Notes under the pieces: generated by a model
What the model saw: the letters and a program-made list of their open reading frames with translations, nothing else
Database searches by the model: none
Told to the model about the DNA's origin: nothing
Program-made: the position numbers and the translations under genes
Shown: positions 16,990 through 25,419 of the stretch, piece after piece
How the letters are laid out: the number at the start of each line of letters is the position of its first letter
Numbering within the stretch: position 1 is the stretch's first letter
NCBI RefSeq assembly: GCF_000746825.1
Contig: NZ_JQIV01000006.1
Coordinates: 1,178,001-1,242,000 of the forward strand
Origin: Carnobacterium inhibens subsp. inhibens DSM 13024
Lineage (GTDB): Bacteria > Bacillota > Bacilli > Lactobacillales > Carnobacteriaceae
DNA length: 64,000 bases
Direction: 5' to 3'

Positions 16990-17859
16990 TTATTGTAATA
17001 ATTGTAGTACGCCTTGTGGCATTTGATTAGCTTGTGCCAACATTGCTGTTGAAGCTTGAGAAAGAATATTTGATTTAGTAAAGCTCATCATTTCTTCAGC
17101 CATATCTACGTCAGTAATACGAGAATTAGCTTCTGATAAGTTTTCTTTTGTTGTAGCTAGGTTAGAAACAGTGTGATCTAAACGGTTTTGTGTTGCACCT
17201 AGGTTTGCACGTTCTGTTGATACTGAACTAATTGCATCGTCAAGTTTTCCAATAACTGTATCAAAATCAGCTGCTGATAAAGTATCAGTTGAAACGTCTA
17301 ATTTATCTGCTACATCTAATACACCATCTGTAACAGTTCCAACTTTAAGAGATGCTGCTGTCATGTCTGCTACTTTTAACGTAATATCTTGTCCCTTGTT
17401 AGCACCGATTTGGAAAGTAAAGCTACTTCCTTCTCCTGCAGCTCCTTCTTTTAATAGTTTCTTACCATTAAATTCAGTTTGGTTAGCAATACGGTCTACT
17501 TCTAATGTTAATGAATCCATTTCTTTTTGGATTGCTCCCCTATCTTCAGAAGTATTCGTATCATTTTTAGCTTGAACAGCTAAATCACGCATGCGGTTTA
17601 AGATACTGTGTGTTTCTGTTAATCCACCTTCTGCTGTTTGAATCAATGAAATTCCATCTTGGGCATTACGTGAAGCTTGATTCATACCACTGATTTGGTT
17701 TTTCATTTTTTCAGAGATTGCTAAACCTGCTGCGTCATCCCCAGCTTTATTGATGCGTAGTCCAGATGATAATTTAGCTAGTGAACTGCTTTTTGAAGCA
17801 TTAGCTGAAGTTAGTTGAGAGTAAGTATTCATTGCTGCTGTGTTTGTATTGATTCTCAT
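16990..17859 (-). CDS. hag: Flagellin 1
   Basis: 289 residues, a compact flagellin with D0/D1 domains only. The N-terminus MRINTNTAAMNTYSQLTSAN and C-terminus (NILSQASTAMLAQANQMPQG) are the conserved filament-core helices. It is nearly identical to the tandem copy upstream over the first 96 and last 76 residues and differs only in a short central region (about 135-205). It has its own sigma-28 promoter and a GC-rich terminator. Filament subunit, exported with FliS. Confidence 0.96.
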   Translation of the reverse strand: MRINTNTAAMNTYSQLTSANASKSSSLAKLSSGLRINKAGDDAAGLAISEKMKNQISGMNQASRNAQDGISLIQTAEGGLTETHSILNRMRDLAVQAKNDTNTSEDRGAIQKEMDSLTLEVDRIANQTEFNGKKLLKEGAAGEGSSFTFQIGANKGQDITLKVADMTAASLKVGTVTDGVLDVADKLDVSTDTLSAADFDTVIGKLDDAISSVSTERANLGATQNRLDHTVSNLATTKENLSEANSRITDVDMAEEMMSFTKSNILSQASTAMLAQANQMPQGVLQLLQ

Positions 17860-17905
17860 TATATTGTTCCTCCTAAGTTTAAAATTTAATTGCTTTTCTT
17901 GGTTT

Positions 17906-17932
17906 ATATCGGACGATTTTTAGTTTCGTTAA
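17906..17932 (-). promoter_or_regulatory. Sigma-28 promoter of flagellin 1
   Basis: Minus strand TTAA (17929-17932), 15 bases, TCCGATAT (17906-17913). It begins 2 bp after the flagellin 2 terminator hairpin, giving a compact terminator-promoter junction. Confidence 0.8.
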
Positions 17933-17933
17933 T

Positions 17934-17972
17934 ATAAAAGTTGAAATAAAAATTATTTATTTCAACTTTTAT
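17934..17972 (-). terminator. Terminator after flagellin 2
   Basis: Perfect 17 bp inverted repeat (17934-17950 and 17956-17972) with a 5-base loop AATTA. It lies 23 bp after the flagellin 2 stop codon and immediately before the flagellin 1 promoter. Confidence 0.85.
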
Positions 17973-17994
17973 ACTTACTGACTGATTCAAATTT

Positions 17995-18846
17995 TTATTG
18001 TAATAATTGTAGTACGCCTTGAGGCATTTGATTAGCTTGTGCCAACATTGCTGTTGAAGCTTGAGAAAGGATATTTGATTTAGTGAAGCTCATCATTTCT
18101 TCAGCCATATCTACATCAGTAATACGAGAATTTGCCTCTGAAAGGTTTTCTTTAGTTGTAGCTAAATTAGAAACTGTGTGGTCTAAACGGTTTTGTGTTG
18201 CACCTAAATTTGCACGTTCTGTTGATACTGAACTAATTGCTGTATCTAAATCTTCAATTACTTTATCAAAATCAGCTGCTGCAGTCGATACATCTGGACC
18301 AGTCATTGTGTCGCCTGTACCCGTACCTACTCCTAATTCACTAGCTGTCATATTAGATATACTTAACGTAATATCTTGTCCTTTGTTAGCACCGATTTGG
18401 AAAGTGAAGCTAGTACCACTAGTACCATCATCTGCAGTTAATAATTTTTTTCCGTTAAACTCTGTCTGATTTGCAATGCGGTCTACTTCTTTAGTAAGAG
18501 AATCCATTTCTTTTTGGATAGCTCCTCTATCTTCGTCAGTATTCGTATCGTTTTTAGATTGAACAGCTAAATCACGCATACGATTTAAGATGCTGTGTGT
18601 TTCTGTTAATCCACCCTCAGCTGTTTGAATCAATGAAATTCCATCTTGAGCGTTACGTGAAGCTTGATTCATACCGCTGATTTGATTTTTCATTTTTTCT
18701 GAGATTGCTAATCCTGCTGCATCATCCCCAGCTTTGTTGATACGTAATCCTGATGATAGTTTAGCTAATGAGCTGCTTTTTGAAGCGTTAGCTGATGTTA
18801 ATTGAGAGTAAGTATTCATTGCTGCTGTATTTGTATTGATTCTCAT
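17995..18846 (-). CDS. Flagellin 2
   Basis: 283-residue flagellin, tandem paralogue of flagellin 1. The N- and C-terminal core helices are the same, including MRINTNTAAMNTYSQL and the identical last 76 residues. The central part (about 137-197) is different and slightly shorter. Two sigma-28 promoters precede it, so it may be the more strongly expressed copy. GGAGG lies before the ATG. Exported filament subunit. Confidence 0.96.
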   Translation of the reverse strand: MRINTNTAAMNTYSQLTSANASKSSSLAKLSSGLRINKAGDDAAGLAISEKMKNQISGMNQASRNAQDGISLIQTAEGGLTETHSILNRMRDLAVQSKNDTNTDEDRGAIQKEMDSLTKEVDRIANQTEFNGKKLLTADDGTSGTSFTFQIGANKGQDITLSISNMTASELGVGTGTGDTMTGPDVSTAAADFDKVIEDLDTAISSVSTERANLGATQNRLDHTVSNLATTKENLSEANSRITDVDMAEEMMSFTKSNILSQASTAMLAQANQMPQGVLQLLQ

Positions 18847-18898
18847 GTTGTATTTCCTCCTAAAGTCTATTTTGTGAAGGTGTTGCCTTCTACATCTT

Positions 18899-18925
18899 AT
18901 ATCGGTATGTTTCTTTATCTATTAA
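18899..18925 (-). promoter_or_regulatory. Sigma-28 promoter P1 (proximal) of flagellin 2
   Basis: Minus strand TTAA (18922-18925), 15 bases, ACCGATAT (18899-18906), about 50 bases before the ATG. Confidence 0.82.
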
Positions 18926-18987
18926 GCTTTTTTTCTATGTTACTGAACAATCATGTTTTATTTAAATAAGCTTGCCTGATACTTCTT

Positions 18988-19014
18988 ATATCGGCAGAGC
19001 AAATTAAGAGTTAA
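18988..19014 (-). promoter_or_regulatory. Sigma-28 promoter P2 (distal) of flagellin 2
   Basis: Minus strand TTAA (19011-19014), 15 bases, GCCGATAT (18988-18995). It lies 89 bases upstream of P1; the pair would give a long-leader and a short-leader flagellin message. Confidence 0.82.
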
Positions 19015-19032
19015 GTCTTTTTTATAAATTAA

Positions 19033-19061
19033 ATAAAAAAAGACTATCTTAAAGATAGTCT
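19033..19061 (-). terminator. Terminator overlapping the end of flgL
   Basis: AGACTATCTT/AAGATAGTCT perfect stem (19041-19061) followed by seven T on the minus strand. The upstream arm is made of the last flgL codons and its TAA stop, so ribosomes reaching the stop would cover the hairpin. Confidence 0.88.
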
Positions 19062-19972
19062 AATATGCTTGTTTGCAATATTTTAGTTCCCATAGACAAA
19101 GATGCTTCATAAGCTGATTTTTCCATGGTGAATTGCATATATTTTTCAGCTACGTCAATGTCTTGATTTTCAGATAACATCGTTTTAAGGTTAAGTTTTT
19201 CACTGTCATTACGCTCTAATGTCGCAGTTAATCGATTAAAGATAGATCCGGTTTTAGAACGATTCGATACGACATTTTCAATTTCTTGATCTGCTCTGTC
19301 TAATAAGCCAGATAATTTTTCTGTGTCATCTGCGTCTAGAGCAGTTAATACCTCAGAAAAGAAAGAACCTATATTATCTGAACCATCCGCATTTTGTGCA
19401 TTCATAAAGTTACGACCATCCGTACTCAATTCCACCGAAACACCTGGTGCAATTTCACGTGATAGATTTCCATTACCTTCAGCTGTTCCACTATAAGTAA
19501 TCCCAGTAATTTCACCAGCTTCGTCTTTTTGTACTTCAAATGGCTTCTCTGTGGTGTTTTTTCCTGCAAAAACATAGCGTCCACCAAAATTGGTATTCAA
19601 TGCATCAACAGTTCCTTGGATTTCAGATTCAATTTCGGCTTTATTGGCTTGACGATCTTCATGGCTAAGTGTGCCATTGGCTGAGTATTGAATCAGTGTT
19701 TTGATGCGTTGCATCGATTCTGTAGCACTGCTTAATGCAGAATCTTGTACATTGGTCCATTGAATCGCGTCATTGATGGTTGTTTTATATTGGTCATTTT
19801 GAATAATTGAATTATTTAAATCTAATATCTTTGACACTTTTAGCGGATCGTCAGAAGGTTTACTGACTTCTTTTAACGTTGACAATTGATTTTGGTATTT
19901 CATAACATTTGTTGTATTAGCCGAAAGATTGCGCAAAAAACTTTTCGACATTAACGAATCGGTTACACGCAT
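19049..19972 (-). CDS. flgL: Hook-filament junction protein FlgL
   Basis: 307 residues, flagellin-like. N-terminal core MRVTDSLMSKSFLRNLSANT, then KYQNQLSTLKEVSKPSDDP, and C-terminal helix MQFTMEKSAYEASLSMGTKI. FlgL (HAP3) joins the filament to FlgK. It lies 3 bp after flgK; the terminator begins within its last codons. Confidence 0.96.
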   Translation of the reverse strand: MRVTDSLMSKSFLRNLSANTTNVMKYQNQLSTLKEVSKPSDDPLKVSKILDLNNSIIQNDQYKTTINDAIQWTNVQDSALSSATESMQRIKTLIQYSANGTLSHEDRQANKAEIESEIQGTVDALNTNFGGRYVFAGKNTTEKPFEVQKDEAGEITGITYSGTAEGNGNLSREIAPGVSVELSTDGRNFMNAQNADGSDNIGSFFSEVLTALDADDTEKLSGLLDRADQEIENVVSNRSKTGSIFNRLTATLERNDSEKLNLKTMLSENQDIDVAEKYMQFTMEKSAYEASLSMGTKILQTSILDYL

Positions 19973-19975
19973 TTC

Positions 19976-21397
19976 CTATACCCCCGTTCGGTTGATTAGC
20001 GTATCTAGCATTTCTGAAACAACTGAAATAATTCGAGAATTGGCTTCAAAGGCACTTTGATAGGCAATTGTATTGGTTACTTCTTCATTAATTGAAACAC
20101 CTGAAACAGAATCTCTACGGGCTTCTAGAAGACTAACTAAACTTTCTTGACTGTCTACCATATTATCCGATTGTTGTTTCACAATTCCCATTTGTGTAAC
20201 ACTGTCATTATAAGCACCAGAAACAGTTGATCCGCCATTTTGATTTTTAATTGTCATTGTGGTTGGATCGTATTCAATTTCAGTTGGATTAACAGGATAG
20301 TCTAATTTTGTGTTTTGTAAAGCAGCAATGGCTTGGGCACGTGTACCATCTCCACTTACTACAGTTTCAATATTTTTTCCTGCATTGATTTTAGAAGTAT
20401 CAGCTAATATTTCTTTATTCACTTGAATCGATGCAGCATAATTCTCATCTTCTCCTAAATCAAAGAAAGGTATTCCTTCTTCGCCATTGCTATGTACCTT
20501 GTTTACAGCTGTTGCAAAAGTATAAGCTAATTCATTTAATTCTTGTTTTTTAGTATCGATCTCAGTTAACGCTTCTTGAGATCCTTTAATATTTCCAGAA
20601 GTAATAGCGATGTTGGTTTCATTTACTACTAATTGTCCAGCAGGGTCTGGCGCAACACTCATTTTAGAAATAGAATCTTCGGTTAAAACAGATTCTCCAC
20701 CAACCGTCACACTTACACGATTAAACTTATCATAGCTAGCCTCGACTCCAGCAATTCCTGTTAATTCGCTCAAGATTTTATCTTGTTGATCCAATAGATC
20801 ATTAGGAGCTTGACCTTGAGAAGTCATATTGAAAATTTGTTTGTTTAGTGAATCTAATTGCTCTACCTTTGCGTTAAAATCTAACACATTTTTTTCAATA
20901 TCTTGAACCGTACCTTCGTGAAGACTATCGATTTGATTAGACATATGGTGTAAGGTATCCGTGAACGTTTCTGAGTTTTGAGCTACCATTGTTTTAGCAG
21001 TCGCAAGTTCAGGGTTAGAACCTAAGTAAGTCCATGAAGAAAAGACTTGGCTTAAATTATTGTTTAATCCCGTTGTAGAAGGTTCGTTAAAGATCCCTTC
21101 TAATTGACCTAACACTTCAGACTTTTTACTGTACATTTCTAAAGAAGAGTTTTCATTTCTTAATTGTTTATTCACATAAGGATCAACGATGCGGTCAATA
21201 GAAGAAATTCTGACACCTGTACCGAGTTGACCAATTCCTCCTAATGTATACGGATTATCAGCTACCATAGTAACTTTTTGCCTAGAGTAACCTACTGTGT
21301 TCGCATTGGAGATATTGTGGCTGGTTGTTTGTAAAGCGGATTGTTGTACATTCAAGCCTTTGGTTGCATTGTTTAATGTTCCGAATAAACCTGACAT
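19976..21397 (-). CDS. flgK: Hook-filament junction protein FlgK
   Basis: 473 residues. The N-terminal SGLFGTLNNATKGLNVQQSA with TTSHNISNANTVGYSRQKV and the C-terminal NEEVTNTIAYQSAFEANSRI are the FlgK (HAP1) ends. It caps the hook before filament growth. It is cotranscribed after flgM-flgN and before flgL. Confidence 0.97.
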   Translation of the reverse strand: MSGLFGTLNNATKGLNVQQSALQTTSHNISNANTVGYSRQKVTMVADNPYTLGGIGQLGTGVRISSIDRIVDPYVNKQLRNENSSLEMYSKKSEVLGQLEGIFNEPSTTGLNNNLSQVFSSWTYLGSNPELATAKTMVAQNSETFTDTLHHMSNQIDSLHEGTVQDIEKNVLDFNAKVEQLDSLNKQIFNMTSQGQAPNDLLDQQDKILSELTGIAGVEASYDKFNRVSVTVGGESVLTEDSISKMSVAPDPAGQLVVNETNIAITSGNIKGSQEALTEIDTKKQELNELAYTFATAVNKVHSNGEEGIPFFDLGEDENYAASIQVNKEILADTSKINAGKNIETVVSGDGTRAQAIAALQNTKLDYPVNPTEIEYDPTTMTIKNQNGGSTVSGAYNDSVTQMGIVKQQSDNMVDSQESLVSLLEARRDSVSGVSINEEVTNTIAYQSAFEANSRIISVVSEMLDTLINRTGV

Positions 21398-21409
21398 TCT
21401 TTCACCTCA

Positions 21410-21778
21410 TTATAGGGATTGGTCAATAAGATTAGCTTGTTGTGTGGTACTATAGTCTCCCTGTTTGGAGTAAGTAGACCCACCTGTTTTAACCCCTTTA
21501 GTAATAGCTTCCATCATTGTTTCTTGATACTGCAAAGCTTGTTTTGCTAGAGTTAAATTTGTTTCTTGCAAAATTTTAATGTCTTCCACCACTTCAATAA
21601 GGTCTGCTTTTGTTAATCCTTCTGTTATTAGTGTCGGAAGACTGTCTAAGAATAGTTGTTTTTTTTCCACAAGAGCTTTTACTTTTGCACTATCATTTTT
21701 AATTAATGCTTCTTTTTCATCTATAAGAACATTTTTAAATTTCAGTAGTGTCTCAAGTGCAGTCGTTTCTTTATTCAT
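21410..21778 (-). CDS. flgN: FlgN-family flagellar chaperone
   Basis: 122-residue helical protein with coiled-coil character (LLKFKNVLIDEKEALIKNDS), matching the FlgN family in length and position. FlgN chaperones FlgK and FlgL before export, and both are encoded immediately downstream. Its ATG overlaps the flgM stop by one base (TAATG), so translation is coupled. Confidence 0.85.
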   Translation of the reverse strand: MNKETTALETLLKFKNVLIDEKEALIKNDSAKVKALVEKKQLFLDSLPTLITEGLTKADLIEVVEDIKILQETNLTLAKQALQYQETMMEAITKGVKTGGSTYSKQGDYSTTQQANLIDQSL

Positions 21779-22080
21779 TACTTAGTAAACTCCCTTTGGT
21801 TGTTCATTGCTTGCATCATGCCATTCGCAATTTTTTCAGGTGAGACGTCATAGGTACCATTTAATACAGCCTTTTTAATTGCTTCTACATTTGATGACAT
21901 TGCTACAGTATCGGTTGATTTAATCTTTGCCAATTGTTTAGCTGCATCCGAAATGTTAACTGTTACTGATTCTTCATTAATGTCTGCATTCGTTTTAGTT
22001 AAACCTTTGCTAGGTGTGTTTTCTTGATTTTGACGGACATTATTAACGTATTGGTTGTAGCCATTATTTCCTATTTTCAT
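21778..22080 (-). CDS. flgM: Anti-sigma-28 factor FlgM
   Basis: 100 residues, mostly disordered. The conserved C-terminal half has VNISDAAKQLAKIKS and NVEAIKKAVLNGTYDVSPEKIANGMM, the sigma-binding region. FlgM holds the flagellar sigma factor until the hook is complete and is then exported. ATG 22080 is chosen because AGAAAGGAG lies just upstream; a frame eight codons longer would contain that ribosome site. Two sigma-28 boxes upstream indicate feedback control. Confidence 0.92.
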   Translation of the reverse strand: MKIGNNGYNQYVNNVRQNQENTPSKGLTKTNADINEESVTVNISDAAKQLAKIKSTDTVAMSSNVEAIKKAVLNGTYDVSPEKIANGMMQAMNNQREFTK

Positions 22081-22157
22081 TGGTGGTGCTCCTTTCTTGT
22101 GCATGGTCTCAAGTTTTTGATTAGTTGACTTAGTTTTTGAATTAAGTTAGTTGTTAT

Positions 22158-22185
22158 CTATCGGCAATTTTGCCTTACATGTTTA
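22158..22185 (-). promoter_or_regulatory. Sigma-28 promoter P1 of flgM-flgN-flgK-flgL
   Basis: Minus strand TAAA (22182-22185), 16 bases, GCCGATAG (22158-22165). Spacing is one base longer than in the other copies. Confidence 0.65.
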
Positions 22186-22212
22186 CTATCGGCAGCTTTT
22201 TAAGATACTTAA
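22186..22212 (-). promoter_or_regulatory. Sigma-28 promoter P2 of flgM-flgN-flgK-flgL
   Basis: Minus strand TTAA (22209-22212), 15 bases, GCCGATAG (22186-22193). It abuts P1, so the two -10 boxes are 28 bases apart. Confidence 0.75.
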
Positions 22213-22262
22213 GTCTTAGATTTAAAAAAACCTCTTCAATTTATTATTTACAGGTTGATAAT

Positions 22263-22380
22263 TATTAGTGTTGTGAAATCATTTGAGCCTCTTACTTGAA
22301 GCTTCAGGAGGTCCCATTAGCTTTACACAAGCAAACCCGTTCATTCCAGAAGAAATTTCTTTTGAAGCACCAACACTATT
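22263..22380. other. Unexplained element closed by TAGTGTTG/CAACACTA arms
   Basis: In the 447 bp gap between flgM and fliY, TAGTGTTG and CAACACTA form an 8 bp inverted repeat around roughly 100 bases that are less AT-rich than the flanks and contain GAAGCTTC and CCTC/GAGG pairing segments. On the minus strand a short frame reads through most of it (GASKEISSGMNGFACVKLM...). It could be a decayed mobile element or a structured RNA. The remaining gap sequence shows only promoters and the fliY terminator. Confidence 0.35.
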
Positions 22381-22478
22381 TATGAAACATTTTTTTATGT
22401 ACATCTGTTTATAAACTAGACTCTTCTACACTAGTCTCTTCTATACTAGCGGTTACTTTTCCAATATTCAAGATAAAA

Positions 22479-22510
22479 CAAAAAAGCCAGAACAATTCAT
22501 TCTGGCTTTT
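22479..22510 (-). terminator. Terminator after fliY
   Basis: AGCCAGA (22485-22491) pairs with TCTGGCT (22501-22507), flanked by A-runs and T-runs. On the minus strand it ends with six T. It closes the chemotaxis-fliM-fliY operon and, being symmetric, may work both ways. Confidence 0.88.
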
Positions 22511-22527
22511 CCCATTTTCGTACATAA

Positions 22528-23613
22528 TTAGTTCAAATGTTGAATGCGTTGTTCTTTGCTTAAAATGTTGGTGATTCGAATTCCGAAGCTTTCATTGATT
22601 ACAACCACTTCGCCTTCAGCGATTAATTTTCCATTTACATAAATTTCTAAAGGTTCATCAGTCATTTTGTTTAGTTCCACAACTGATCCGGTTCCTAAAG
22701 ACAAAATGTCTTTGATGGTTTTTTTGCTTTCGCCCAGCATAACGCTGAATTGCAATGGCACATCCATAATTAAATCTAAATTTCTTGGAGTCTTCAAACT
22801 GCCAGCATGTGTCAATTCTTGGAACTCAGGTTTTTGAATTGCGATTTTACCTTCTGTGCTTTGCAGTACTTGGCTAGTAGCCGGTTCGATTGGAACAGTA
22901 GGGGCTTCAGGTTTGGCCGGCAATTCACGGTCTTGAATCACTTCACCTTCATCTGCTAACACAATTTTTGAGATGTTTCTTACCGTCTCAAGAGTAAAGA
23001 TCTGCATGATTTCACTTTGAATCAAGTCATCTACTGTCATCTGAAAAGCAATTTTGCAGACTGTCGTATCTCCACTAATTTTGTCGTAGTTGGTGTGTTC
23101 TTGGTCTTTCCATACTTCAACATCTGGCGGGAAAATATCTACAATGCGTTCCAACATGGTCGCCATAGCGGTAGCAGCAGAACCCATCATTTGGTTCATG
23201 GCTTCTCCTACAGCGCTTAATTCAAGCTCCGTAAATTCTTTTCCTTCAGCATCACCGTTTCCGTCCATCATGAGATCCGCAATAATAATCGCATCTTTTT
23301 CATTCATCATTAACAGGTTACTGCCAGCTAACCCTTTTTTAAATTTAATGGTTGTGACTACTTTTGGTACAACACTTTCGTCAATGATTTCTTGGAATTT
23401 CAAGCAAGACACAACAGGCGTCGTGATCGTTACTCGATGATTCAAGATCGAAGACAATGTCGTAGCGGCTTGAGACATGGAAATATTTCCAATTTCTCCA
23501 ATAATATCTACTTGTGTTTGGTCAAGTGTGTCAGTTGTTTGTGGCTCAGGGATAGGGGCATTTCCATTCAACATTGCATCAATTTCTTCTTGCGTTAATT
23601 TTTCACTGCTCAT
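22528..23613 (-). CDS. fliY: Flagellar motor switch phosphatase FliY (FliN type)
   Basis: 361 residues in three parts: an N-terminal CheY-P binding motif LTQEEIDAMLNG (about 5-16), two CheC-like phosphatase repeats (IIGEIGNISMSQAATTLSSI near 38 and ELSAVGEAMNQMMGSAATAM near 135), a Pro-rich linker (about 235-260) and a C-terminal FliN/SpoA domain (about 280-358). It is a C-ring component that also dephosphorylates CheY-P. It overlaps the fliM stop by 4 bp. Confidence 0.95.
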   Translation of the reverse strand: MSSEKLTQEEIDAMLNGNAPIPEPQTTDTLDQTQVDIIGEIGNISMSQAATTLSSILNHRVTITTPVVSCLKFQEIIDESVVPKVVTTIKFKKGLAGSNLLMMNEKDAIIIADLMMDGNGDAEGKEFTELELSAVGEAMNQMMGSAATAMATMLERIVDIFPPDVEVWKDQEHTNYDKISGDTTVCKIAFQMTVDDLIQSEIMQIFTLETVRNISKIVLADEGEVIQDRELPAKPEAPTVPIEPATSQVLQSTEGKIAIQKPEFQELTHAGSLKTPRNLDLIMDVPLQFSVMLGESKKTIKDILSLGTGSVVELNKMTDEPLEIYVNGKLIAEGEVVVINESFGIRITNILSKEQRIQHLN

Positions 23614-24611
23614 TCGTCTGTCTCTCCTCCAATATACTGTAATACTTCAACCGCCATGTTTTTTCCTTTTAATCCTGGCTTAACAAAATAGCGTGGAAGT
23701 TTTTCCACAGATAAGATCAACGGATCAGATGTTTTACCATCTAAAGGAATGATGTCTCCCAATTCTAATTGTAGAAAGTTTTCCAACGTCATGACTGTTT
23801 CACCTAAAAGTACTTCTAGGTTTACTGGGGCAGAATGCAGACTTTTTTCTAATTTCCCACTATCTGAATGGTCGGTTTCTTTTTCAGAATGGAACCAATT
23901 GCGTAAACTTAATTTATCTAATATCCCTTCAAAAAAGATATAAGGAATACATAAATTAATAAATGTTCGAACATTAAACAATTCAACTGTGAATGTGACC
24001 AAAACGACTGGTTCATTTGGAGACATGGCTTGCATCATTTGAGGGTTGGTTTCTGTTGAATCCATTGTCCCTTTAATTTCTACCACATCACGCCAAGCCA
24101 ATTCAAAAGAATGAACAAAATTCGTTAATACTTCTTCTAAGATTGCCATCTCAATATCGGTAAAACTTTCTTTCGTCATTTCCTCTGCGTTGTCTCGAAT
24201 TTCCATACTGCCGCATAACAAATCAACCAATTGCAAACAAAGTTGCGGACTGATTTCTATGATCTGCGTTCCTTCTAATGGTGCAGAATGGAATAATCCC
24301 ATTAACGTAAAGCGCGGAACCGAGTGCACAAACTCATCAAAACTGACTTGTTCGATTGAAGCTAACTGCACATCTACATTAGTTCTGACTTGAGTGGAAA
24401 GTATATTACCGATTATTTTAGTGAATTCTTCGAAAACCATATTTAATGTACTTATGTATTCTTTTGACAGACGAACAGGACGTCTAAAGTCATAGCTTTT
24501 GACCTTGTTTTTTTCCTGTTCTTGCTCGTCTAAACCTTTAGCATCAATTTCTCCACTTTCTACCGCTTGCAATAACGAATCAATCTCTTGCTGTGATAAA
24601 ACTTGCTTCAC
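23610..24611 (-). CDS. fliM: Flagellar motor switch protein FliM
   Basis: 333 residues. The N-terminal CheY-P binding peptide LSQQEIDSLLQAVESGE leads to the CheC-like middle domain and the C-terminal SpoA domain (VNLEVLLGETVMTLENFLQL). FliM is the C-ring protein that receives the chemotaxis signal. It lies 16 bp after cheW and overlaps fliY, which places the switch genes in the chemotaxis operon. Confidence 0.97.
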   Translation of the reverse strand: MKQVLSQQEIDSLLQAVESGEIDAKGLDEQEQEKNKVKSYDFRRPVRLSKEYISTLNMVFEEFTKIIGNILSTQVRTNVDVQLASIEQVSFDEFVHSVPRFTLMGLFHSAPLEGTQIIEISPQLCLQLVDLLCGSMEIRDNAEEMTKESFTDIEMAILEEVLTNFVHSFELAWRDVVEIKGTMDSTETNPQMMQAMSPNEPVVLVTFTVELFNVRTFINLCIPYIFFEGILDKLSLRNWFHSEKETDHSDSGKLEKSLHSAPVNLEVLLGETVMTLENFLQLELGDIIPLDGKTSDPLILSVEKLPRYFVKPGLKGKNMAVEVLQYIGGETDE

Positions 24612-24627
24612 TAGTTATCCCTCATTT

Positions 24628-25029
24628 TTATAAAAATAGTTTCTCCATGTTGATGACACTCACTATTTGGTCTTTTACTTGAATCACGCTAGACACTAGC
24701 TCATCAGTTTTATCATCCAACTGTTGAATAGCAGACGGTTCAATATCCAAAACCCATGCGACTTCATCTACCATGAATGCTATCTTTTCCTCATCATTTT
24801 TCACAATGATGATGTTATTGTAACATATTTCTTCGATTTCATCCTTGGGAGAAAGCAATTTATAAAAATTTATCAAAGTGATCACATTTCCGCGCAGATT
24901 AACAAGCCCTTGAACCCAAGCTGGAGATTGAGGGACTGGGGTCCAAGGCATTTTATTTGTTATCTCTTCAACGTTTTCAGATGAAAAGGCATAATAATTT
25001 TCGTTTAAAGTAAAAATAATCATCTGCAT
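24628..25029 (-). CDS. cheW: Chemotaxis adaptor protein CheW (second copy)
   Basis: 133-residue CheW domain with GLVNLRGNVITLINFYKLLS and a C-terminal IVSVINMEKLFL. It couples receptors to CheA. This is the second cheW of the operon, placed after cheY and before fliM, and differs clearly from the first (30446-30895). The second copy may join a different receptor array or serve in part as a CheV-like adaptor without a receiver domain. Confidence 0.93.
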   Translation of the reverse strand: MQMIIFTLNENYYAFSSENVEEITNKMPWTPVPQSPAWVQGLVNLRGNVITLINFYKLLSPKDEIEEICYNNIIIVKNDEEKIAFMVDEVAWVLDIEPSAIQQLDDKTDELVSSVIQVKDQIVSVINMEKLFL

Positions 25030-25042
25030 ATTTTTGTCACCT

Positions 25043-25405
25043 TTACAGACTTGCTTTGTCTAAAGCTTTGATTACACGATCACTATCGAATGGTTTTACG
25101 ATAAAATCGACTGCTCCAGAACGAATAGCGTCCATAACCATTCCTTGTTGTCCCATAGCACTACACATAACCACACGAGCAGCAGGGTCAAAAGCTTTGA
25201 TTTCTTTTAACGCATCTACCCCATCCATTTCAGGCATGGTAATATCCATAGTTACTAGGTTTGGTTTTTCAGCTTTATATTTTTCAACGGCTTCAATCCC
25301 ATTTTGTGCTTCTGCTACTACGTTATACCCATTCTTTTCTAAAATATCTTTCAATTTCATCCTCATAAAAGCTGCATCGTCTACGATCATTACATTTTTT
25401 GTCAT
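25043..25405 (-). CDS. cheY: Chemotaxis response regulator CheY
   Basis: 120-residue single receiver domain. The acidic pair is Asp9-Asp10, the phosphoacceptor Asp54 lies in LVTMDITMPEMDG, and the conserved Lys is in VKPF. CheY-P binds FliM and FliY; in Bacillus-type systems this favours smooth swimming. ATG 25405 follows AGAGGAG at good spacing; an in-frame TTG further upstream includes the ribosome site and is unlikely. Confidence 0.97.
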   Translation of the reverse strand: MTKNVMIVDDAAFMRMKLKDILEKNGYNVVAEAQNGIEAVEKYKAEKPNLVTMDITMPEMDGVDALKEIKAFDPAARVVMCSAMGQQGMVMDAIRSGAVDFIVKPFDSDRVIKALDKASL

Positions 25406-25419
25406 TTGTTTTTCTCCTC

